Translations under genes and position numbers: made by a program | Notes under the pieces: generated by a model | The model's input: only the letters and a program-made list of their open reading frames with translations | What the model was told of the DNA's origin: nothing | Databases searched by the model: none | In this document: positions 55,531-64,000 of the stretch, piece by piece | How the letters are laid out: each line of letters begins with the position of its first letter | Numbering within the stretch: the first letter of the stretch is position 1 | Assembly (NCBI GenBank): GCA_020746835.1 | Contig: JAGPNK010000003.1 | Coordinates: 62,001 to 126,000 of the forward strand | Source of the DNA: Stachybotrys elegans | Taxonomy: Eukaryota > Ascomycota > Sordariomycetes > Hypocreales > Stachybotryaceae | Direction: 5' to 3' | Length of the DNA stretch: 64,000 bases

Positions 55531-56432
55531 ATGACCATGACTGTTGACAAACAAGAGTACGAGAATGAGCAGCTCCTTGGTTCAGAGTCATCTAGGTCGT
55601 ATCCTGCAACTTCACGACTTAGACAATGGCTACCTTGGATGCTTCACGTCTTCCTCATCTTCTCCTATACCACGGCGTTCTTTCTCCTTCTATCAGCAAC
55701 ACGAGAGACAGGTAGTTGCATAGAAAGACTAAATGCCTATTGTATGTCTTCATGCCCTTCATTGGGAGAATCGGGCTCACAATCATTTCTGCAGCTCCGA
55801 TAAATGACGGTATCAGCGAACAATATGAAGATTACTGGTTCAAGGGATCCCTGTGGTATGATTCACCCTATAAGGGGCCACCGACGCCAGAGGTGGAAGA
55901 GGCCTGGAAGAGCCTTATGCACTGTATGTGGAAGTCCGTCTTTTTCGACATTGCCGAGTACCTAACAGTTTGTGTAGACGGTGCAATCCGTATCACAGCC
56001 GATGACATTCAAAAGATCGGGCATAACCTTACTGCAGCGCAATACCCGCCTGAGCTTGGCGGAGGATATATCGCAGTAGCAATGGGAACACATCATATAC
56101 ACTGCCTGCATTACATTTGGCAGGACCATCATATCGACTACTTCCCAGAGACACGAGCCAATAAAGAAGGGACACCGGAGATGTACGAGCGACATTACGA
56201 GCACTGTGTCGACTATCTCCGGCAGGCTATCATGTGCAACTTTGATCCAGGCATCATTCCTTACTACTGGGTAAACAAGCATAACCAACCAACCCCGGAC
56301 GGCAATACCTTCCATAAATGTGTCAACTGGGATCACCTTCAAGAGTGGCTGAAAGATCGAGCCGTTGAGATGCCAGATGGTTTCAAGTGGCAACAGCCCC
56401 CTGACGCAGTACCGTTGACCAAAAACCCGTGA
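55531..56432 (+). CDS. UstYa-family (DUF3328) protein, RiPP-cyclising oxidase candidate
   Basis: Three exons (55531-55741, 55795-55923, 55978-56432) encode 264 aa. One membrane helix near the N-terminus (WMLHVFLIFSYTTAFFLLL) follows a cytosolic tail. The lumenal part has SPINDGISEQYEDYWFKGSLW, YKGPPTPEVEEAWKSLMHYG and the two diagnostic motifs HHIHCLHYIWQ and HYEHCVDYLRQAIMC (HxxHC type), then a C-terminal WDHLQEWLKDRAV. These motifs define the UstYa/UstYb family that oxidatively crosslinks Tyr-containing core peptides in ustiloxin, phomopsin, asperipin and related pathways. Its closeness to a Kex2-type repeat precursor strongly supports a RiPP locus. Introns are 53 and 54 nt and splice in phase; reading through either creates a stop or loses conserved blocks. 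Confidence 0.92.
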
Positions 56433-56905
56433 ATCTGTCACGTAGCTTCAAATAGCACAAGATGTAAAGTCCTCCAGTTTGAGGAATTCCCTCCTCGAAG
56501 TCACTGGTCTGTATCCCATTGGGGCACACGAACGGGAAATTCCACATTTGAGGAATTCCCAAATTCCTCATTGTGTATTTTACATAAATATTATGTTCAT
56601 CAAGTTCACTGGCCCGATTGACGTTTCAAGTACCTTGAAGAGTCCGTTGAATTCTGCAATGGTGCTATTATGGCTTAAGAACAAGAAAAGCTCTATGGGG
56701 TTACTAGATGATGACAAACATCGTCAGATAGGACTCTACAAATTCTTGAGGGCCATGGAGGTAACCGGCAACCTTGTGGCAATTGTCATGGGTCTGTGTA
56801 TCTGGTCTTCCTGGTGAATCGGTGTTGATCTTTAGAGTCCATTTCTATGTCTATCGCAAAGGTAGTAATATGATACGCGTCATGTTAGACCCAGCATGGT
56901 GTCTC
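56433..56905. other. Intergenic with dispersed-repeat relic
   Basis: Holds repeat copy B (56491-56531) and two exact copies of TTTGAGGAATTCCC (about 56478 and 56547). No gene supported. Confidence 0.45.
56491..56531 (+). repeat. Dispersed repeat copy B (relic)
   Basis: Starts CTCCTCGAAGTCACTGG; about 80% identical to 31411-31451, same orientation. Flanked by the short direct repeat TTTGAGGAATTCCC. Confidence 0.5.
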
Positions 56906-57640
56906 TTACAAGTCTTTCCATTTCCAAACGCACCATTCGTGAAGTTTCTCGTCGTCCCAATTCGTCAAGTCAATCTCTTCCCGTCCTTCATCAACAGCGA
57001 CAAGCCCACGCTCCTCCATCAATTCCCAGAATTCTCTAATGTAGTCAAGGTATGCGACCCTCATTGCGTAAACGACAACAGCCCTTGCATCAGGAGAACG
57101 TCGCAGGCAGGCTGCAATTGTCTGCGAGATTAGGCGAGGATGGTCTTCCGTGTACATGGTGTCGGCCGTAAGTATGATGGGGAATCCCTGGACTTCGCCA
57201 ACGGTAAATGACTTTGATGGCCCCTTGGAGTTATGGACATGGAAGATATCTGGCTGGTTCCAATCCAGGGTTCCACAAGATACCAAATCGCCATTGGCCC
57301 CGGCAATCTCAGGGTTGAGATCTATATTTGCTTGAAGTCCCGGAACTATACTGGGGAGATCCGTGAGCAACGAACGAGCATTCCATATTGCTGTAGCACA
57401 GAAGCCTGTGAGGCCCGTCCCTGCTCCAAGTTCCAGAATAGTGTGTTCATCTTGGGGCTTATCGAATGGCAACCCGTCGAATTTGAGCTTGGATAGGAGG
57501 CCTGATAGAATGTACGCCGAGGTCCAAGTCGTCAGATACAGACCCTCTGCTGCACAGAGGGCCTCGGTTATCTTAACAGTGATTTTCTCAGTCTCATTTC
57601 TCGGGATGGTGTACGATTTATACGGAGGCGTTGCCATCAT
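56906..57640 (-). CDS. Lysine-methyltransferase-like (METTL21/Methyltransf_16) protein
   Basis: A single exon from the ATG at 57638-57640 (MMATPPYKSYTIP) encodes 244 aa. Blocks TTWTSAYILSGLL, the SAM-binding ILELGAGTGLTGFCATAIW, SLLTDLPSIVPGLQANI, FPIILTADTMYTEDHP and VVYAMRVAYLDYIREF match fungal protein-lysine methyltransferases of the Rrg1/Efm group. Members usually have 100 or more extra N-terminal residues, so this one is short or lacks an unrecognised 5' exon. The frame is open for another 57 codons upstream, but that stretch looks non-homologous. Next to a UstYa gene it could be a tailoring methyltransferase, although its motifs suggest a protein substrate. Alternatively it is an unrelated neighbour. 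Confidence 0.82.
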   Translation of the reverse strand: MMATPPYKSYTIPRNETEKITVKITEALCAAEGLYLTTWTSAYILSGLLSKLKFDGLPFDKPQDEHTILELGAGTGLTGFCATAIWNARSLLTDLPSIVPGLQANIDLNPEIAGANGDLVSCGTLDWNQPDIFHVHNSKGPSKSFTVGEVQGFPIILTADTMYTEDHPRLISQTIAACLRRSPDARAVVVYAMRVAYLDYIREFWELMEERGLVAVDEGREEIDLTNWDDEKLHEWCVWKWKDL

Positions 57641-58307
57641 GCCAAATAAAGCCTTCGTCAGCAATAGAATTTTTGAGAGAAATATCCTTGATTTCAAGAG
57701 GGACAAGTAAGGCGGAAGAAGGTAAATTATCACAATAACATATAAACGCCCTTCGTCATGTGCGCGAAAAAAAAAATTCAGTTTCGCTATAAAGTTCATT
57801 GCGCAACTCACAGATCAGCGGACAAATGTACCACCGATCCGATAATGATATTAGGTTAAAAAAAAAGAGAAAGGAATGGATATTAGCGGGGAAAATAGGC
57901 CGCAATAATGGGAAAACCGGACTCCATCTGTGCCCGTGAAAAACCCACTCGCTGCATTTGTGGTGATTCTAACTTCGTCCCTTCCAGATCCCAAATCGAC
58001 GAGGGCTGGATTTTCTGTACTGCGGTTTTTTTATCTGAGCAATTTTGCCCTGGAAAATAGCATCTCTGCCCCCACAACACTGTCATATCTCAGATCGGAT
58101 ATTGGCGTGGCGGCTGGCCATGATGTAGTATCGTATCCCCTAACAACTGAATGAGATGGACGGCATGTAACTACATGAGGTGTTTCAAGAAAAGACTTAA
58201 GGACTGTCTAGAGCTGATTCAACATGTATGGTTTTTAACGAAATAGCATTTTAGCTTTAAAGTGCTAGGAGATATCCATTATCGAATCGTATCCCAATCA
58301 TCCTTTC
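57641..58307. other. Intergenic, no gene recognised
   Basis: AT-rich, with A-runs around 57767-57777 and 57857-57867. Promoter of the methyltransferase and 3' flank of homoserine dehydrogenase. Confidence 0.5.
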
Positions 58308-59461
58308 TCAGGTCGATAATTCGGACGTGACTTTGATGATACCACCGATCAGACCCATGGCTGTCACATCTCCACCCGCCCCTGCGCCTTGAAGGATCAA
58401 TGGGCTTGGGTATCGCTTTGTGTAGAAGCTCACAAGGTTGTCGCTGCCCTTTAAACCGGCGACAGGGTGTGTCTTGTCAAATAGCTCTGGGCCAACCTTG
58501 ACCGTTCCCGAAACCATATCGACGCTACCGACATATCTCGGAACCTTACCAAGAGCTTCAGCCTCATTCCTCGCCTTTTCCATGTGCGAGTCGAACTCAG
58601 GCAGTTGCTGTAAGAAGTCTTCTCCGCTCTGAACTGCCTCTAATTCTTTCGGAACAAGACTTTGTATAGGAATGGAATATGCAGACTCCACGGATAGTCC
58701 AGCAAGTCGGGCAAACACGATCAGCTTACGTGCCACGTCGAGGCCATTGAGGTCATCCCGAGGATTCGGCTCGGTAAAACCAAGATCCTTGGCCTTTTGC
58801 ACGGCAGCAGACCATGAGATACCTTTGCCATCGACCGGGGCAAAGGAGCTGTAGATGGATGACAATGTACCGCTAAGCGCACCCTCTATCTTGATGATCT
58901 CATCGCCAGACTGGAGGAGATTCTTGAGAAGAGCGATCATCGGAAGACCCGCGCCGACGGACGACTCGATATAGACTTTCGCGTTCGAAGCAGCCTCAGC
59001 AGCAAATATATCCTGCCATAACCGGTATGAACCGGCAAACGCCTTCTTGCTTGGCGTTACAATGCTTATGTCTCGTTTGAGAACCTCTGGGTATTGGTCG
59101 GCTACGTCCTGAGCGCCCGTGTTGTCGATAAGAATGGCTTTGTGAGGTGACGTCTCGAGCAAGTTGAGGACTTCAAGTAGGGACAAAAAAGCCTGTTGGG
59201 AGGCAGCGAGGTCCTCCAAAGCAGTCTCGGCGCAGAGGCCGTTCTCGAAGTCATAGCAAGCCTTCTTGCTGCTTGAGATGAAGCTGAGGTTAAGCTTCCG
59301 CGACCCAGGCTGTGCAATGAGCCATTCGAGCTGAGGAAGGAAAGCTTTGGTTACCCCTCCACTGCCTATTCGACATTAGTATTCGGGTTTCGACGAGCGG
59401 TTGCACCTCTTCTGGCGTGAGTGATACCTAATATGGCGAGGTTGAATTGTTGCGTTGGCAT
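58308..59461 (-). CDS. HOM6: Homoserine dehydrogenase
   Basis: Two exons in transcription order: 59461-59428 (34 nt) and 59365-58308, giving 363 aa, close to yeast Hom6 length. The intron falls inside the nucleotide-binding loop: MPTQQFNLAILG joins SGGVTKAFLPQL. Family blocks are ILIDNTGAQDVADQYP, IVTPSKKAFAGS, YIESSVGAGLPMIALLKNLL, IEGALSGTLSSIYS, FTEPNPRDDLNGLDVARKL and ILQGAGAGGDVTAMGLIGGI. The catalytic Lys and Asp pair lies in the DDLNGLDVARK region. It reduces aspartate semialdehyde to homoserine on the way to Thr and Met. It is a core metabolic gene and probably marks the end of the accessory region, though it could be a duplicated copy. Confidence 0.95.
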
Positions 59462-60175
59462 GTTGTTGGGCTTTGCGTTGCTCGCGCCTAGTAATTGAGT
59501 TGAGGGTACACGCTCCACGAACAACGAAGTGGGAAAGAAATATAAGGCTGTGTCGAGGGCGTGGTCTTCTTTATTCTTCTCTTATGGTTGCACCGAGGTC
59601 TCGTCATCGAGCGGGGAAGTGAGACTAGCTTGGCAATAGTAAGCCATCTGCATGCCTGACAAATTGATGCCTTATCCTGATAGACTCTTATTGCTTTATA
59701 ATCCCGAATCATCGGGATCTTTGAATACCGGAACTGGCATGCTTTTAGGAAAGGTGATTTACGTTGAATGGTGATGCAGACTGAGATGGCTCCCATTTTA
59801 GATCTGCCGCCAACTGCCGAAAGAAGTAGGTGTCCTTGGACAGCCTTTAAGGTAGGAGAGGTGCCTGGTTATTCTTGACAGGGAAGGTGGGAAATGTCTT
59901 GGTTTTTTTATGAGGCACGAGCCGATAAAAACCATCGCAATTGGCCAGCCAAAGATCCAATCCTCCCTGGCGTCCACGAGGTTCCCTCGCCTTGGCCGAA
60001 ATCATCTCCCTACATAAGGGCGGATGACGGACCCCCAACTTTTCAAGCTTTCTGTCGCGCATGGTTAATCAACTCAACAGCTTCAAGTGCCAGTCCTTTC
60101 CACATCCTTTTTGTCCATAGCTAACTGCAGCACAATATCAGACCTTGGAGTGAAATATCTGTGCAGCCTGACAGG
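59462..60175. other. Divergent intergenic region
   Basis: Promoters of homoserine dehydrogenase and of the AIM6-like gene. No gene recognised. Confidence 0.5.
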
Positions 60176-61729
60176 ATGCGCTCTGGATTTCCAGCGGTTG
60201 TGGCTGCAGGGTTACTGATAAGTGTTCTGGGCTCCAAGCAGGTGAAACCTAGCTAACGAATCATCTCACATTACCACAGTGAATGGAAGTCCGACATCAC
60301 GCGCGACAGATGACATATCAAGCTGCGGTAGCGCCTGGATGCCGAGGGAGGATGTCACCATAGCCCAGGGAACCGACGTTCGAAGAGGGTACTTGTCCGC
60401 AGTCCGAGACTTCTGTCGCGCTGTGGATGGCCAGAAGGTCGAACCTGGTGGTTATCTCTCCATGTCGACCGAAGTGTTCCTTAACGATGGCAAGAGCCCC
60501 GCCACTTACGGAGTCATGGGCTTTGTAGACTGTTGGTACCCTATCTATTCTTCGCTTTGTCCTTGCTGAACCGATCTAGTTGAGGTTCACAACAAGATTA
60601 ATTCCGACCACATCATTTCTGGTAAGTAAAAACGGTTTCCACCCAGATACTTGCTGAGATCCCTCAGCTCCAAACTGTGAAAGATATCTCTTGGCGTTGA
60701 GCGCCCCAGGGGGGAGATGTTCTGGCGCAACAAATTTCGACACAAAGGGCGGCACCTGGCAGGTCGGAAATAACGGCATCTCTTACCATGCTCTGGGAAA
60801 TCAAGTTCCACCGAGACAGGACGCAATCAACAAACTCTTCCGCGGAAGCGCACTTTCGACTCAGAGCGTGAACAAGGGATCTGGCGCTCCATTGAACCCG
60901 TGGCCGTTCGACTCGCTGAGGAGCGTCAAGCCCACAGCTTGTCATAGTCACAATGATTACGACCGCAACATCCCTCTTTTCTCGGCTATGAGTGCCGGCT
61001 GTATTGCATTTGAGGCAGATGTCTGGTACTCTTCTGGAGATGTTATCATTGGCCACATTCTCCCAACTCTAGGCCGCACGCTGAGAGCTCAATATGTTGA
61101 TCCTCTGAGGGCGATTCTGGACCACAACAATGGCGGCTCACCTGGGAAGAACGGCATTTACCCATCCAGCCCCTCTCAAAGCGTGGTGTTGATGGTTGAT
61201 TTCAAGACATCCGACGCCAGAACGCTTGACGCTGTGGTGACGGCACTCCAACCACTCCGTGATGGCGGGTACCTGAGCCGAATGGAGAACGGGAAATTCG
61301 TTGAAAAACAAATAACCGTTGTCGCCAGTGGAAGCTCTTCATTTGACAGGATCAATGCTGGAGATGGGGTCCCGGCACGCGACATTTTCTACGATGCGAA
61401 AGTAGACTATTGGGATACCAAGTACACCAGTATCAATTCCTACTATGCATCCGCCAACTTCAAAGACGCAGTTGGTAACCCGGGAAGTGAAGGCTCTTTT
61501 AGTCCGGCTCAAAGAGACAAGGTCCGGGCTCAAGTTGCTCAGGCTCATTCAGCAGGGTTGAAGGTCCGATACTGTAAGTGGAGTCCCCAACAGCTGTACG
61601 AATGTATCATTCTGACCATTGACAGATGATCTACCTGGAGAATGGATATGGGAATCGCTCCGCAGCCTTGGAGTCGATCGGCTCAACGCAGATGACATGT
61701 TCAATACCGCAAGGTTGCCGAGGATGTAG
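60176..61729 (+). CDS. Secreted two-part protein: Cys-containing N-terminal domain plus AIM6-like domain
   Basis: Five exons (60176-60221, 60280-60531, 60580-60621, 60668-61573, 61626-61729) encode 449 aa. The start MRSGFPAVVAAGLLI is a signal peptide. Residues about 30-160 (SSCGSAWMPREDV, DFCRAVDGQKVEPGGYLS, FEVHNKINSDH, NCERYLLALSAPGGRCSG, GGTWQVGNNGISYHALG) resemble small secreted fungal proteins of unknown function that have four Cys. The rest (PTACHSHNDYDRNIPLFSAM, CIAFEADVWYSSGDVIIGH, VVLMVDFKTSD) matches the AIM6 family, a phosphodiesterase-like barrel. In other fungi I know these as separate proteins, so a fusion, or two merged genes, should be considered. The single exon spanning both parts favours a fusion. 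The first intron's GTGTTC donor is weak and was chosen by phase. Confidence 0.8.
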
Positions 61730-62466
61730 TGGGAACAGGAATGCCCAGGGGAATATAAGTAGATAAGAGATATCACTGTAGGACATGGTAAAGCCCAGAT
61801 AATTGTTCTGTCAAGCAGCAGGTGCGTCTGCAATTTTTTAGTCATTACAAACACCTTACATATTTGGTCATGCTAGACTAAGTGCCGGTAATAATATGAA
61901 GTGTTATGATTTGTGATTAAGAGTGCTAATTTTTGCAAGATCGAGCAGCCCTCCCGTCATTCCTAGCTCATCACCATGCAATATGCCTCATCCTGTCCTT
62001 ACTGCCGGCTTCGTAGGTGGGACATCCTAATGAACCGGCCAGTCCCGATTCAGCCAATCAAGACTGTGGCGGAACGGATCTGTCTCCATGTCGTTCATCT
62101 GTGTTGCGAATTGGCAGGGCAGTATACCATGGGAGTCCTTTGGTCTCTGTTCGAGCATTGCTTCCATGCAATGTCTGGAGATGGGGAAACGAGACGCCCG
62201 GATCGCCCCCATGAAATCCGGATCTGGCTCCGGCCGAGAATGGAGTCCTATCACACAACCCCGCTCTTCCAATATTCCATTCAGTGGGTCAATGTACGAA
62301 CAAAAAAAGAGCAAATATTGACACCGCCTAGTCCGCCTGGCGGACCATGCCTGAGGGGCTCCCTGGAAATACCTATAAAGAGTTCGCATCAGTCAATCTG
62401 CAAGGCTCGTCATTTTAAGTCGTATATGCTCTAAAATACATACGTTAGACAGCATCCATTCATAAC
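61730..62466. other. Intergenic, aldo-keto reductase promoter
   Basis: No gene recognised; overlapping frames at 61976-62434 on both strands have no features. A TATA box is present at 62374. Confidence 0.5.
62374..62380 (+). promoter_or_regulatory. Candidate TATA box of aldo-keto reductase gene
   Basis: TATAAAG 87 bases before the ATG at 62467. Confidence 0.45.
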
Positions 62467-63493
62467 ATGGTCGTTCCTTTACTCCCTTTGCCGTCAGGCC
62501 ATGACATCCCCGTGGTAAGTCCTATGAGGTAATTATGATACAAAACTGACATGACCGAGGTTGGTTACGGGACTGGAACGGTCTGGATCAAGGAATCGGA
62601 AGACCAGATTGATCGGCAGACAGTCGAGAGCATCAAAGACGCGATTCAGATAGGGTACCGTCATCTGGATGGCGCGCAGTGTAAGTCAGCCATTGTCCAT
62701 AAAATATCGCCCGGAAGCCATCTAAAAGTATTAGATTACAAGACAGAACCCGAGCTTGGCCTGGCGGTGCAGGAGTCTGGCATTGACAGGTCCCAGTTCT
62801 TTGTCACAACCAAGGCGCTTTTCTCGGACAATCTCGAAGAGTCACTGAGAAGTAGTTTGAAGAAGTTGGGAATGGACTACGTTGACCTGTAAGCAATGCC
62901 AATCGGGAGTCGCCTAGCTTAAGTGCTGACTTCTTTTCAGTTACTTGATTCACGAGCCATTCTCGTACCAAGGGGATGAATCGCTCCTACAAAAGGCATG
63001 GAAGCAAATGGAAAGCTGTGTGCAGCAAGGGCTTGCCCGTGCAATCGGAGTTTCCAATTTCCTTATCCCTCACATCGAGACTGTCCTGAAGACTGCTACC
63101 ATAAAGCCAGCAGTGAATCAGCTTGAGCTGCATCCTTACCTTCAACGGGAAGACCTTCGAGCTTATCTCCGGACCAAGGGGATTCAAGCCACTGCATACG
63201 CCCCCTTGACGCCTCTCACCAAGGCAAAACCTGGGCCCATCGACGAGCCCTGTGAAAGGTTAGCCAAGAAGTATGGCGTGGAAGACTCGGCAATCTTGCT
63301 GCGGTGGTTGCTTGATCAGGAGATACCTGTCATCACCACGAGCAGCAACAAAACACGCTTGACAAAGTACCTGGACGTAGCCACCAAGCTGAAGCTCGCC
63401 GCTGATGAGGTCAATGAGCTGACGGCTAAGGGCAAGGAAAGGAACTACCGGCAGTTCTTCTGTGAAGCCTACGGCAAAGAGTGCTTCGAATAA
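62467..63493 (+). CDS. Aldo-keto reductase
   Basis: Four exons (62467-62514, 62560-62680, 62735-62888, 62941-63493) encode 291 aa. The N-terminus MVVPLLPLPSGHDIPVVGYGTGTVW joins across the first intron. The catalytic tetrad is present: Asp53 and Tyr58 (HLDGAQYYKTE), Lys83 (FVTTKALF) and His112 (DLYLIHEPF). IGVSNFLIPHIETVL, VNQLELHPYLQ and ATAYAPLTP are further AKR blocks. The C-terminal region lacks an obvious RxxN NADPH motif but has TTSSNKTRL in that place. It resembles fungal glycerol dehydrogenase/xylose-reductase-like AKRs that reduce carbonyls with NAD(P)H. The physiological substrate is unknown. The second intron separates the two Tyr of QYY. Confidence 0.94.
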
Positions 63494-63797
63494 TGTCAAG
63501 CTCGTCTCAGAAACAATGGAAAGGTGTAGTTGTCTTTACATGGGTGACAGCGAGTGACTTGCTTTTGTACCTTGGTTGATGGATCAATGCCACAAAATTT
63601 CCTCATTTCATTTCGCTAATGTGGCTTTGTGGTTGACCGTGATATATGCTTTGCTTTTCCACAAGGCATTGTAATAAGCTAGTCGGGGCGGTAATCACCG
63701 TGATCATATTACAGCGGCTACTTCTTGTTCAGCAAGACAGAATCTCTCAAGTACGGATAGCTGTAATGCCGCCAGTACCAGGCCAAAAACTGCACGC
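63494..63797. other. Convergent intergenic spacer
   Basis: 3' flanks of the aldo-keto reductase and of the partial MFS gene. A minus-strand frame overlapping the MFS end is a shadow. Confidence 0.5.
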
Positions 63798-64000
63798 TCA
63801 ATGAATGTATCTGAAGTCAGGATGTCGATCACCCAGAAGTGCAATCTCGTGTGACGAGCCTTGTAGTCGATCATTCCTAGCACCGGAAGCACGCCTCTTG
63901 TTCTCCCACTTCTGGTATGCGACTAATCCCAAAGCCGCAATGATGACTGAAGAAGCGGTTGCAGTGTTAAGGGAGTTGCCGATACGATATCCAGTGCTCG
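63798..64000 (-). CDS. MFS transporter C-terminus (cut by right edge)
   Basis: The minus strand is open from the right edge to the TGA at 63798-63800, 66 codons. It has a last membrane helix (TATASSVIIAALGLVAYQKW) preceded by GYRIGNSLN, and a tail NKRRASGARN...HEIALLGDRHPDFRYIH. This matches the end of anion:cation symporters of the Dal5/allantoate permease group, which often finish with an Asp-(Lys/Arg)-His-Pro-x-Phe-Arg-Tyr type sequence. The rest of the gene lies outside the window. Confidence 0.75.
   Translation of the reverse strand, partial: STGYRIGNSLNTATASSVIIAALGLVAYQKWENKRRASGARNDRLQGSSHEIALLGDRHPDFRYIH

Noticed and set aside
1..64000. CRISPR arrays, rRNA operons, bacterial insertion sequences or viral integrations
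   Set aside because: None seen; gene structure is eukaryotic with spliceosomal introns throughout.

Overview
The window comes from a filamentous ascomycete (Pezizomycotina, probably a plant-associated or saprotrophic Sordariomycete). Protein genes are interrupted by short introns of about 46-75 nt with GT..AG ends and CTRAC-type branch sites. The gene content is typical of such fungi: secreted proteases, a CBM1-GH10 xylanase, a feruloyl esterase, a PTH11-like receptor, a Zn2Cys6 regulator and many MFS transporters. No bacterial operons, CRISPR arrays, rRNA or tRNA genes were seen. All exon structures were read by hand from splice signals, reading phase and remembered family conservation; none was checked against transcripts or databases.

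Layout. 1-9.6 kb: a zinc metallopeptidase cut by the left edge, a secreted M43B metalloprotease, a decayed sulfatase pseudogene, a feruloyl esterase and a calpain-like protein with Ser in place of the catalytic Cys. 11.8-19 kb: a divergent pair formed by an ankyrin-repeat/subtilisin fusion and a gasdermin-like protein, followed by a large secreted subtilase. 19.4-29.9 kb: an SDR, a sugar transporter with CreA-type sites upstream, the GH10 xylanase and a PaiB-like flavin-binding protein.

31.5-49 kb: a dense catabolic-looking group: nitrilase, FMN-dependent 2-hydroxyacid dehydrogenase, class II aldolase/adducin, Zn2Cys6 regulator, MFS transporter, amidase, ThDP-dependent enzyme and a PTH11-like receptor. 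In order, the enzymes could turn a hydroxynitrile into a hydroxyacid, then a ketoacid, then an aldehyde. 49.5-57.6 kb: two MFS transporters, a tiny secreted repeat protein with Kex2 sites (candidate RiPP precursor), a UstYa-family (DUF3328) protein and a small methyltransferase, which look like a compact dikaritin-type RiPP locus. 58.3-64 kb: homoserine dehydrogenase, a two-part secreted protein with an AIM6-like domain, an aldo-keto reductase and the C-terminus of an MFS transporter cut by the right edge.

The strongest candidates for new biology are (1) the gasdermin-like/ankyrin-subtilase pair, which fits a protease-activated pore-forming cell-death module; (2) the RiPP precursor/UstYa pair; and (3) the nitrilase-hydroxyacid dehydrogenase-ThDP-amidase cluster.
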